Origin: Xanthomonas hortorum pv. cynarae
Lineage (GTDB): Bacteria; Pseudomonadota; Gammaproteobacteria; Xanthomonadales; Xanthomonadaceae
Direction of reading: 5' to 3'
Length of the DNA: 64,000 bases
NCBI RefSeq assembly: GCF_002939985.1
Contig: NZ_MDFM01000001.1
Location: 124,001 to 188,000 of the forward strand
In this document: positions 41,764-49,337 of the stretch, piece by piece
Position numbering within the stretch: position 1 is the first letter of the stretch
Layout of the letters: every line of letters starts with the position of its first letter
The notes under the pieces: model-generated
Databases searched by the model: none
Seen by the model: only the letters and a program-made list of their open reading frames with translations
What the model was told of the DNA's origin: nothing
Translations under genes and position numbers: made by a program

Positions 41764-42480
41764 ATGAAGCCGTCCCCCCTCGCGTGTTGTCTGTCGTTGT
41801 TGTTGCTCGGTGTCGTGCCGTTGGCGCATGCGCAGGATGAAGAAGCGCCAGCGTCGCCCTTCAGTGGCACCTTTGCGGTCACCAGCGATTATCTGTTCCG
41901 CGGTATCTCGCAGACCAATGAAGAGCCCGCCTTCCAGGCCGGACTCACGTACACGACGCCGTTCGGCGTGTACATCGGCACCTGGACCTCCAATGTCGAT
42001 TACGGTGCGGGCGATCCGGATTGGGAAGTGGATGGCTTTGTCGGCTACAACACCGATCTGGGCACTAACTGGAATTTCGATGTGATGGTCAACCGCTACC
42101 AGTACCTGGGAGCCGGCGCGTCCAACTACGCCGAACTGATCACCAAGACCACGTTTTTGAAGACCTATAGCTTGACCGTTGCCTATACCAACGATCTGTA
42201 TGGGTCGAAGACCGACGGCTATTACTACGCGCTCGATGCCAACTGGACGTTGCCGTACGACTTCACGTTCGGCGCGCACGCCGGGCACAGCGTTTACACC
42301 TCGGCGCTCAGTCAGGTGGATCACGATTACAACGACTTCGGGGTGAATGTCGGCAAGGCGTTCGGTCCGCTGGGTTTGAGCGTGGGCTATTACGACACCA
42401 GCGAAGCGGCCGAATTCGGCTTCGGTCGGCAGAATTCGCAGAACCATCTGGTGGCGACTGCCACGGTCACCTGGCCTTGA
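41764..42480 (+). CDS. TorF-family putative porin
   Basis: The 238-residue product has a signal peptide (CLSLLLLGVVPLAHA, cut before QDEE) and then the family start TFAVTSDYLFRGISQTNEEPAFQAG in blocks. The rest alternates aromatic and polar residues as in a small beta-barrel, ending ATATVTWP. It should lie in the outer membrane, and the family has no firmly known substrate. AGGAGA lies 6 bases before the ATG. It follows cysA after 335 bases that contain a repeat, so it is probably a separate unit. Confidence 0.85.
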   Translation: MKPSPLACCLSLLLLGVVPLAHAQDEEAPASPFSGTFAVTSDYLFRGISQTNEEPAFQAGLTYTTPFGVYIGTWTSNVDYGAGDPDWEVDGFVGYNTDLGTNWNFDVMVNRYQYLGAGASNYAELITKTTFLKTYSLTVAYTNDLYGSKTDGYYYALDANWTLPYDFTFGAHAGHSVYTSALSQVDHDYNDFGVNVGKAFGPLGLSVGYYDTSEAAEFGFGRQNSQNHLVATATVTWP

Positions 42481-42675
42481 TGGCGATCGACTAAATAGCG
42501 GCTCTGACAACTTGGCCGTGTAGTTGCGAGGCGGGAAGTGTTGATGCTCGGCTGCTTCAGCATCTACATCTAAACGATGCTTAGAAATCAGATTTCGGCT
42601 GGCTTGTTTTGGAGTGTTTGCACAGTGCGGATAGGTCGCTTGTAGAGCGGCTGATCTGCGACTTGGCTGCAGGGC
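42481..42675. other. Intergenic space after the TorF-type gene
   Basis: About 195 bases with no gene, before a block of palindromic repeats. No clear terminator is visible after the porin stop. Confidence 0.4.
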
Positions 42676-42777
42676 CCTTGCCCGCCCACCCTCGCGGGAC
42701 ACGCCGCAAGTACGTCCGTGTAGGCTCTTACGCGGCATCCATGCCGCGTAAGGTCCCGCGACGGTGGGCGGGCAAGG
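42676..42777. repeat. Dispersed palindromic repeat, copy A
   Basis: Two 25-base arms (42676-42700 and 42753-42777) are complementary with one mismatch. Inside, CTTACGCGGCAT (42727-42738) and ATGCCGCGTAAG (42741-42752) form a second perfect palindrome. The centre contains CGCCGCAAGTACGTCCGTGT. A related copy lies about 80 bases on in the opposite orientation. Confidence 0.85.
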
Positions 42778-42853
42778 ACCAGTCGAGTTGATCGGCGTGC
42801 ATAGGTTTCAATAAAGCAATCAGCAAACTGTCTGGTGCGGTGTCCTCACCGAT

Positions 42854-42940
42854 TGCGGGACCGTGTGGCGGCATGGATGCCACCACCGAGCCTACACGGA
42901 AGTACTTGCGGCGTGTCCCGCGAGCGGTGCGGGCATCGCG
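42854..42940. repeat. Dispersed palindromic repeat, copy B (inverted)
   Basis: On the minus strand this copy shares with copy A the block CGCGGGACACGCCGCAAGTA, then CCGTGTAGGCTC and GGCATCCATGCCGC. Its inner palindrome (GTGGCGGCAT / ATGCCACCAC, one mismatch) differs in sequence from copy A but keeps the fold, suggesting the hairpin rather than the exact sequence is kept. Confidence 0.8.
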
Positions 42941-43052
42941 CCCTCGACCAACTGAGCCTTTGCCTGCAGCCTCGCCGACCTTGCGTTTCTTGAGGCGCTC
43001 CGCTCGCACCTGATGATTGCCGGCTGCGTGTGTCAGCACTCTGAAGATGGAC

Positions 43053-43084
43053 ACGCAAAAGGCGCCTCGCGACGCCTTTTGCGT
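43053..43084 (-). terminator. Terminator hairpin after tdh
   Basis: ACGCAAAAGGCG (43053-43064) and CGCCTTTTGCGT (43073-43084) are perfectly complementary over 12 bp with an 8-base loop, 17 bases after the tdh stop on the minus strand. T residues lie within the arm rather than after it. Confidence 0.7.
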
Positions 43085-43101
43085 TCAAGCGTATTGGCCG
43101 A

Positions 43102-44124
43102 TCAGTTCCAGCTCAACACGACCTTGCCGGCCTTGCCTTCTTCCATCAGGTCGAAGCCCTTCTGGAAATCGTCGATCGGCAATTGATGGGTCAGCACTTT
43201 GTGCAGTGGAAAGCCCGACAGCACCAGTTGCGTCATCTTGTACCAGGTCTCGTACATCTTGCGGCCGTAGATGCCCTGTACGGTGAGGCCCTTGAAGATG
43301 ATCTTGTCCCAGTCGCAGCCGGCGCCGCGCGGCATGATGCCGAGCATGGCGATCTTGCCGCCGTGATACATGCAGTCGAGCATGTCGTTGAACGCGCGCG
43401 GGTTGCCGCTCATTTCCAGCCCCACGTCGAAGCCCTCCATGTGCAGGTCGGCCATGACGTCCTTGAGCGATGTCTTGGAGACGTTGACCACGCGGGTGGC
43501 GCCCATGTCGGCGGCCAGCTTGAGACGGAAATCGTTGACGTCGGTGACCACCACGTTGCGCGCACCGATGTGCTTGCAGATACCGGCGGCGATGATGCCG
43601 ATCGGGCCGGCGCCGGTGATCAGCACGTCTTCGCCGATCACGTCGAATTCCAACGCACAATGCGCGGCGTTGCCGTAGGGGTCGAAGAATGCGGCCAGCT
43701 CGGAGGGAATCTGGTCGGGGATCGGCCACAGGTTGCTGGCCGGCATCACCATGTATTCGGCAAATGCGCCGTTGACGTTGACGCCGATGCCGACCGTGTT
43801 GGGGCACAGATGCGGGCGGCCGCCGCGACAATTGCGGCAATGCCCGCACACGATGTGGCCTTCGGCCGAGACGCGCTGGCCGACCTGGTAACCGGTGACC
43901 GCCGAACCGAGCTCGGCCACACGGCCGACGAATTCATGGCCGATGGTCAGGCCGGGTGTGATGGTGCGCTGGCTCCACTCGTCCCACACGTAGATGTGCA
44001 GATCGGTGCCGCAGATTGCGGTCTTTTCCAGCTTGATCAGCACCTCGTTGGGGCCAGGGCTGGGGACGGGAACCTGTTCCAGCCAGATGCCCTTGTTCGC
44101 TTCGCGCTTGACCAGCGCCTTCAT
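43102..44124 (-). CDS. tdh: L-threonine 3-dehydrogenase
   Basis: The 340-residue product matches E. coli Tdh along its length. It has the catalytic zinc site with [18 protein letters not shown] (Cys38), the structural zinc cysteines in [19 protein letters not shown], the NAD fold [18 protein letters not shown] and the end [19 protein letters not shown]. It oxidises threonine to 2-amino-3-ketobutyrate, the substrate of Kbl. The start [12 protein letters not shown] fits the family. An ATG 12 bases upstream (MAQTMKALV) is also possible. kbl lies about 6 kb away. Confidence 0.95.
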   Translation of the reverse strand: MKALVKREANKGIWLEQVPVPSPGPNEVLIKLEKTAICGTDLHIYVWDEWSQRTITPGLTIGHEFVGRVAELGSAVTGYQVGQRVSAEGHIVCGHCRNCRGGRPHLCPNTVGIGVNVNGAFAEYMVMPASNLWPIPDQIPSELAAFFDPYGNAAHCALEFDVIGEDVLITGAGPIGIIAAGICKHIGARNVVVTDVNDFRLKLAADMGATRVVNVSKTSLKDVMADLHMEGFDVGLEMSGNPRAFNDMLDCMYHGGKIAMLGIMPRGAGCDWDKIIFKGLTVQGIYGRKMYETWYKMTQLVLSGFPLHKVLTHQLPIDDFQKGFDLMEEGKAGKVVLSWN

Positions 44125-44263
44125 CGTCTGCGCCATCTGGCGGGACCTGCTGAGTGAAAGTAAGGCGGCGATTATAGGCGTCGCGAGGTTTGCGCCATGC
44201 GGCGGTGCGGGAATTGGCGGTGTCGGCCGACACGGATCTTGGCTAGGTAAGTCCCGATCCAGC

Positions 44264-44532
44264 CCTTCTCCCACCGGGAGAAGGTGGCGCGCAGCGCCGG
44301 ATGAGGGGCGCCTCAGAGATTTACCAGTCCCTGCAATGACCAACGCGTCGCTACGCGCCTTCAGAAGTGACGCGCCGACTGCTTCGCCCGTACCCTCACC
44401 CAAACTCCCGCTCCGCGCCCCGGCCCGCCCCGGCCCGGCCCGCCCCGGCCCGCGCTTGCGGCGCGGGCGCTCCCAGACACGCGCGCCAGTGGCGCGCAAG
44501 CCGCGCCTTTTCGCCCCGCAGGAGAGGGGGGA
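44264..44532. repeat. Dispersed CCTTCTCCC hairpin element, copy 1, with a GC-rich insert
   Basis: It begins with CCTTCTCCC / GGGAGAAGG (44264-44284, perfect 9-bp hairpin) followed by GTGGCGCGCAGCGCCGGATGAGG in blocks. It continues with CTTCGCCCGTACCCTCACCC and ends with AGGAGAGGGGGG. The right side is interrupted by CCCGGCCCG-type repeats (about 44404-44456). A related element in opposite orientation lies at 61600-61780. No gene is visible in this gap. Confidence 0.75.
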
Positions 44533-44547
44533 AAGAGCGCCGGCAAC

Positions 44548-46893
44548 TCAGAACTTCACATCCAGACTCATGAAGTACTGCCGTGGCGCGCCGACCACCA
44601 TGGTCTGGTTGTAGCCATCCGGATCGGAGGCGACATAGCCGTTGGTGCCGGTGCTGGCGAAGTAGCGCTTGTCGGTGAGGTTGGTGATGTTGAGCGCCAG
44701 CGCCACATCGGCCACTCCGCCCACACGACCGAAGTCGTACCGCGCGCCGGCGTTGAACAGCCAGTACGAGGGCACCTGCGAATCATTGAGGAAAGTGATG
44801 TAGCGCTTGTCGACGTACTTGCCGTCCAGATCCAGGCGCAGGTTGCCGAGTTGGTAGCTGGCGCTGGAGGAGAACATCAACGCCGGGATGCCGACCACGT
44901 CCTTGCCGGAGGTGGCGACCACGCCGTTGTTGAGGTAGTCGTCCTGATAGCGCGAGCGATTCCACGACAGCGAATTCAACCAGCTCAGGCCTTCCATCGG
45001 ACGCCACATCAACGCCAGGTCGGCACCGGCGCTGTGCACGGCACCGACATTGCTCAGGATCGCCGCGCAGGTCTGCACCGCGGTGCACGGCGAGGTGGTC
45101 AACAAGCGGTTGGAGAACTTGGTTAAGTAGGCGTCGGCCGACAGCTGGAACTGCGCATCCTGCACGCGGTAACCCACCTGCACGGTCTGCGATTCTTCCG
45201 GCTCCAGCGTCGAACGGCTGCGGTCGAACGCGGCCTGCGAGGTGCCGAACGGGGTGAAACCGAAGGCGGCGATGTTCTTGCTGTAGGAGGCGTAGATGTC
45301 CTGGCGGTCGTCGAGCTTGTAGTTCACGCCAACCTGCGGCAAGAAGTTGTCTTCAGCGCGAATGCGTCCCTGTGCCAGCGCGGTGGTCGGCACCAGCGAT
45401 TGCGCGCGCGTGGTGGTGCTGAGCGCCTTTGCGCCGTAGTTGAGGGTCAGGCGATCGTCGAGCAGGCGCACGGTGTCCTGCAGGTACAGCATGCGGGTCT
45501 GGGTGGTATAGCGCTGCAAAAAGTCGCGACGGAACGGGGTCTGCGCTTCGTACACATTGTACAGCGAGGTGTAGCCCTCGTTGCCCAGCGCGAAGTAATT
45601 GCGCCCTTGCGTGGTGCGTGCATTCTCGGCCCACACGCCGGCTTCCAGATCGTGATTGCCCCACGACCACTTCAGTGCGCTGGTACCGCCGAAACGGTCC
45701 AGGCCATAGTCGGTGGTGCGCATCGACACCGGGATCTGCGCCGAGGTGACGACATACGGCGTCACCCACTGCCCCTCGCCGCGATTGGCGTGGTAGTAGC
45801 CGGCGGCGTCCAGTGTTGCACCGCCGAACACGAACGTGCCCGACAAACCTGCCAGGTTGTCGCGACGCAGACCACCGCCTGCGTAGTAGCTGGCATCCAG
45901 CCAACTGTAATCATCGGGCAGTCCCGCCAGCGATTGCGGGTAGCCGTTGGCCACGCCGCTGGTGGCACCGGTGTTTTGATACGCACGCGCCATCTGCACC
46001 GCAGTGGCCCAATCCGGCTGCAGATAATCGTAGTCCCAGCCCAGCGCGCGCTGGCTGGTCAACGACAGATCCATGTAGTCGTATTCCTTGCGCCGCGAGG
46101 TATCCACAAACAGGCTTAAACGGTTGCCTTCGCCCCATTGGTACACGGTCTTGAGGTTGGCCTGCTCGGACTGCTGGTCGCCGAAGCCCTTCCACTTGTC
46201 GGTGGTGGCATTGGCATAAGACAGATACGCCGACAACCCATTGCGATCGCCGGTGTCGCCACGCACGAAGGTGCGACGCGTCGCATCGCTACCCACTGTC
46301 TGCACCAGCCGCAGGCCGGGCGTGGTCTGCGGATCGGCCGAGTAGAACTGCATGGTGCCGCCGAGATTGGTGTTGGACGCAGTACCGAGCGCGCCGGCGC
46401 CTTGCGCGATTTCCACCGAGCCGAGGTTTTCCGAAATGATGGCACGCGTGATATGCAGGCCGTTGGTGACGCCGTAGCTCATGTTGCCGAGCGGAATGCC
46501 ATCGAGTGTGTAACCGAGCCGGCTCTGATCGAAGCCATGCAAGGTCACCTGCGTGGACCATTCGTAGGTGCCGAACGGGTCGGCCGATTGGAACTGCACG
46601 CCCGGCAATTTTTCCACTGCCTTGAAGGCGCTGCTGCCCGGTGTCAGTTGCTCGATGTCCTGCCGGCTGATGCGCTGCACCTGGCGCGTGCTGCCTTGCG
46701 AGACCACGTTGATCGCATCCAGCTGGGTGGCATTGGTTGCGGTATCGGCGGTGGTGACCGGCGCCTCCGCGACCGGCGCGTCTGCAGTGGCAGCCGGATC
46801 GGCAGCCGTTGTGGCGGCAGAGGCCATGACGGGAAGCAGCGCTGCCAGGGCGAGCGCCAGCGGAGTGACATGAAAACGACGAGTGGAAGTCAT
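44548..46893 (-). CDS. TonB-dependent outer membrane receptor
   Basis: The 781-residue product has a signal peptide (LALALAALLPVMASAA), a linker, and a plug domain (DAINVVSQGSTRQVQRIS, LPGVQFQSADPFGTYEWSTQ, YTLDGIPLGNMSYG). A 22-strand barrel follows, ending in the aromatic terminus SLDVKF. No N-terminal signalling domain is present. The ligand is unknown. It is divergent from the phospholipase C gene across a 195-base region with PHO-box-like sequences, so phosphate-linked uptake is possible. The start at 46893 is chosen because the upstream part of the frame lacks signal features. Confidence 0.92.
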   Translation of the reverse strand: MTSTRRFHVTPLALALAALLPVMASAATTAADPAATADAPVAEAPVTTADTATNATQLDAINVVSQGSTRQVQRISRQDIEQLTPGSSAFKAVEKLPGVQFQSADPFGTYEWSTQVTLHGFDQSRLGYTLDGIPLGNMSYGVTNGLHITRAIISENLGSVEIAQGAGALGTASNTNLGGTMQFYSADPQTTPGLRLVQTVGSDATRRTFVRGDTGDRNGLSAYLSYANATTDKWKGFGDQQSEQANLKTVYQWGEGNRLSLFVDTSRRKEYDYMDLSLTSQRALGWDYDYLQPDWATAVQMARAYQNTGATSGVANGYPQSLAGLPDDYSWLDASYYAGGGLRRDNLAGLSGTFVFGGATLDAAGYYHANRGEGQWVTPYVVTSAQIPVSMRTTDYGLDRFGGTSALKWSWGNHDLEAGVWAENARTTQGRNYFALGNEGYTSLYNVYEAQTPFRRDFLQRYTTQTRMLYLQDTVRLLDDRLTLNYGAKALSTTTRAQSLVPTTALAQGRIRAEDNFLPQVGVNYKLDDRQDIYASYSKNIAAFGFTPFGTSQAAFDRSRSTLEPEESQTVQVGYRVQDAQFQLSADAYLTKFSNRLLTTSPCTAVQTCAAILSNVGAVHSAGADLALMWRPMEGLSWLNSLSWNRSRYQDDYLNNGVVATSGKDVVGIPALMFSSSASYQLGNLRLDLDGKYVDKRYITFLNDSQVPSYWLFNAGARYDFGRVGGVADVALALNITNLTDKRYFASTGTNGYVASDPDGYNQTMVVGAPRQYFMSLDVKF

Positions 46894-46974
46894 GGGGGAA
46901 TCCTGTTCGGGCACGGCTGAGGGCGGACGCACGGTGCAAGACCGACGTTTCGCGACGCAGGGTGTCAACGACTC

Positions 46975-46992
46975 ATGAAACATTGATGACGG
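46975..46992 (-). promoter_or_regulatory. Weak PHO-box-like sequence facing the TonB receptor
   Basis: On the minus strand CCGTCATCAATGTTTCAT agrees with the E. coli PHO box (CTGTCATAWAWCTGTCAY) at 14 of 18 positions by my count. No good -10 is seen 10 bases downstream. A perfect TTGACA (46968-46963) lies nearby but without a good -10. Confidence 0.35.
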
Positions 46993-46995
46993 TCG

Positions 46996-47029
46996 CTGTC
47001 TTAAAACTGTCGCGCTCGCCCGCTATACG
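46996..47029 (+). promoter_or_regulatory. PHO box and -10 of the phospholipase C gene
   Basis: CTGTCTTAAAACTGTCGC (46996-47013) matches the PHO box consensus at 16 of 18 positions, including both CTGTC half-sites. TATACG follows at 47024-47029, exactly 10 bases after the box. That is the geometry of PhoB-activated promoters, where the box replaces the -35. Transcription would start near 47036. Confidence 0.75.
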
Positions 47030-47088
47030 TGTCGTGTCCAGCCGCCACCTGCGGCCATGCACCCGTATTTCTGCCAGGTTTCGCATCC

Positions 47089-49170
47089 ATGACGTCTTCC
47101 CCCTCGCGCCGTGATTTCCTCAAGCGCGTCGCCGCGCTGACTGCTGCCGGCGCCTTGCCGTCTTCGATCGGCCGCGCACTCGCGCTGCCGGCCAACTCGC
47201 GTACCGGCACGCTGCGCGACATCGAACACGTGGTGATCCTGATGCAGGAAAATCGTTCGTTCGATCATTACTTCGGTGCGCTGCGCGGCGTGCGCGGTTT
47301 CGGCGATCCGCGTCCGCTGCAGTTGCGCGATGGGCAGCCGGTATGGAGCCAGCCGGCAAAGGACGGTCATCGCTTGCTGCCGTTCGCCTTCGATTCACAA
47401 AACACCTCCGCGCCGTTGATCAAGAGCCTGGATCACTCGTGGAAAGCCGGCCACGGGCAGGACCCGGCGCGCTGGGCCGAGTACGACGCCTGGGTGCCAT
47501 ACAAAGGCGAATTGACGATGGGGTATTTCCAGCGTCACGACATTCCGTACTACCACGCGCTCGCCGATGCGTTCACCATTTGCGACGGCTATTTCTGTTC
47601 GCTGCACGGGCCGACCAATCCCAATCGCATGTATCTGTTCACCGGCACCAGCGGCCCCAGCGTGGGCAATGTCGGTGCGCAAGCGGTGACCAATGCCGAC
47701 GACGGCAACTGGACCGCCGACATGGCGCGCGACAAACCCGGTTACGCGGCGATGGACTGGACCACCTACGCGCAGCGTCTGCAGGCCGCGGGTGTGGATT
47801 GGCGCGTGTATCAGGAATACGACAACTTCGGCTGCAACTCGCTGGCGTATTTTTCGCACTATCGCGATCTGCAACCCGGCGACGAACGCTATCGGCGCGC
47901 GCGTGCGTGCGTGCCCGGTTCCACCGCGGAAAATGCCGCCACCACGCAGGCCGAGCATCTGGTCGCCGCGATCGCCGCCGATGTGCAGGCCAATCGTTTG
48001 CCGCAGGTGTCGTGGGTCGTTCCGCCCACCGCCTATTGCGAACATCCGGAAGCACCGCCGGCCTACGGCGAATCGCTGGTGGCGCGTTTGATCGATGCGC
48101 TCACCGCCAATCCGGAGGTCTGGGCGAAGACTGCGCTGATCATCAATTACGACGAGAACGACGGTTTCTTCGATCATGTGACCGCGCCATTGCCGGCGCT
48201 GGATGCGCACATGGGGCGCAGCAATGTCGACACGCGTGGCGAAGTCTACGAGGGGCTGCCGATCGGCCTGGGCATCCGCGTGCCGATGCTGGTGATCTCG
48301 CCGTGGACGCGCGGCGGCTGGGTCAATTCGCAGGTGTTCGATCACACCTCGGTACTGCGCTTGCTGGAGCGCCGTTTCGGCGTGGCCGAGCCCAACATCA
48401 GCCCGTGGCGGCGTGCGGTGAGTGGCGATCTGACCAGCGTGTTCGATTTCCGCAAGCCTGACGATTCGGCGTTGAGCGCATTGCCGGCGATCGGCGACTA
48501 TCGCGCACGCACTGCTGCGGTGAGCGGAAAACCGCTGCCGGTACCGCCGACCACCGCGCGCATGCCGCGACAGGAGCCGGGACAACGTCCGGCGCGCGCG
48601 CTGCCGTACGCCTTGCAGGTGCATGCACGCGTGCAGAACGACACTGGCGTGCAACTGCAGTTCGTCAACAGCGGCGCTGCTGCAGCCGCGTTCAACGTCT
48701 ACACCAGCGCTGCAAGTGGTGGCCCGTGGTACTACACCGTGCTGCCCGGCACGCAGCTCGACGATGTACCGCTTGGCGCTGCACACATCGGTGCCTATGC
48801 CTTGAGCGTGCATGGGCCGAATGGATTCCTGCGCGAGTTCGCGGGCGAACTTGCCGCCGCTGTGACGCAATCTGCAGCGCCGTGGTTGGAAGCCAGGCAG
48901 GACGGCGAAATGCTGGTGCTGGAACTCGGCAATGCCGGGCGCCAACCGTGCACGCTGCAACTGCGCGCACTGGATTACGCAGACCCGACCGCGCGCGCCG
49001 TGCAGCTGGCCGCAGGCCAGCGGCAAACCATCCGCCTGCCGTTGGCAGCAAGCGATCACTGGTATGACGTTGTCGTTGAGCAGCCGGGTGGGGCATTCCG
49101 CCGGCGCCTGGCCGGGCATCTGGAAACCGGCAAGCCCAGCCGCAGCGATCCGGCGTTCGGTCGCGCCTGA
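47089..49170 (+). CDS. Phosphocholine-type phospholipase C, Tat-exported
   Basis: The 693-residue product starts with a Tat signal (SRRDFLK at residues 6-12, then a hydrophobic run to ALA). The catalytic domain opens with HVVILMQENRSFDHYFGALRGV (residues 47-68) and continues with SLHGPTNPNRMYLFTGT, LIINYDENDGFFDHV and VPMLVISPWTRGGWVNSQVFDHTS. This is the phosphoesterase family of Pseudomonas PlcH/PlcN. Two C-terminal beta domains follow. It should release phosphocholine from phospholipids outside the cell. The ATG at 47089 directly precedes the Tat motif. A PHO box lies upstream. Confidence 0.93.
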   Translation: MTSSPSRRDFLKRVAALTAAGALPSSIGRALALPANSRTGTLRDIEHVVILMQENRSFDHYFGALRGVRGFGDPRPLQLRDGQPVWSQPAKDGHRLLPFAFDSQNTSAPLIKSLDHSWKAGHGQDPARWAEYDAWVPYKGELTMGYFQRHDIPYYHALADAFTICDGYFCSLHGPTNPNRMYLFTGTSGPSVGNVGAQAVTNADDGNWTADMARDKPGYAAMDWTTYAQRLQAAGVDWRVYQEYDNFGCNSLAYFSHYRDLQPGDERYRRARACVPGSTAENAATTQAEHLVAAIAADVQANRLPQVSWVVPPTAYCEHPEAPPAYGESLVARLIDALTANPEVWAKTALIINYDENDGFFDHVTAPLPALDAHMGRSNVDTRGEVYEGLPIGLGIRVPMLVISPWTRGGWVNSQVFDHTSVLRLLERRFGVAEPNISPWRRAVSGDLTSVFDFRKPDDSALSALPAIGDYRARTAAVSGKPLPVPPTTARMPRQEPGQRPARALPYALQVHARVQNDTGVQLQFVNSGAAAAAFNVYTSAASGGPWYYTVLPGTQLDDVPLGAAHIGAYALSVHGPNGFLREFAGELAAAVTQSAAPWLEARQDGEMLVLELGNAGRQPCTLQLRALDYADPTARAVQLAAGQRQTIRLPLAASDHWYDVVVEQPGGAFRRRLAGHLETGKPSRSDPAFGRA

Positions 49171-49337
49171 GCCGGCGTCCGGCCACGGCTGGAACGACGC
49201 CTGCCCGGCCAGGCGGGGCTGCGCGCAGCGAGCACACCGGCAGGAGCTGGATCAGGGCGCGGACCCTGCCGTTGGTCATGGGGTCCGCTGCAGATGTGAG
49301 GGTTACACTGTAACGCTCACCTTTCCGGGGCTGTACG

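Noticed and set aside
42609-43088. Short frames with repeated RGTRRKYxRVGS peptides
   Set aside because: They are translations of the palindromic repeat copies, in opposite directions, without ribosome sites.
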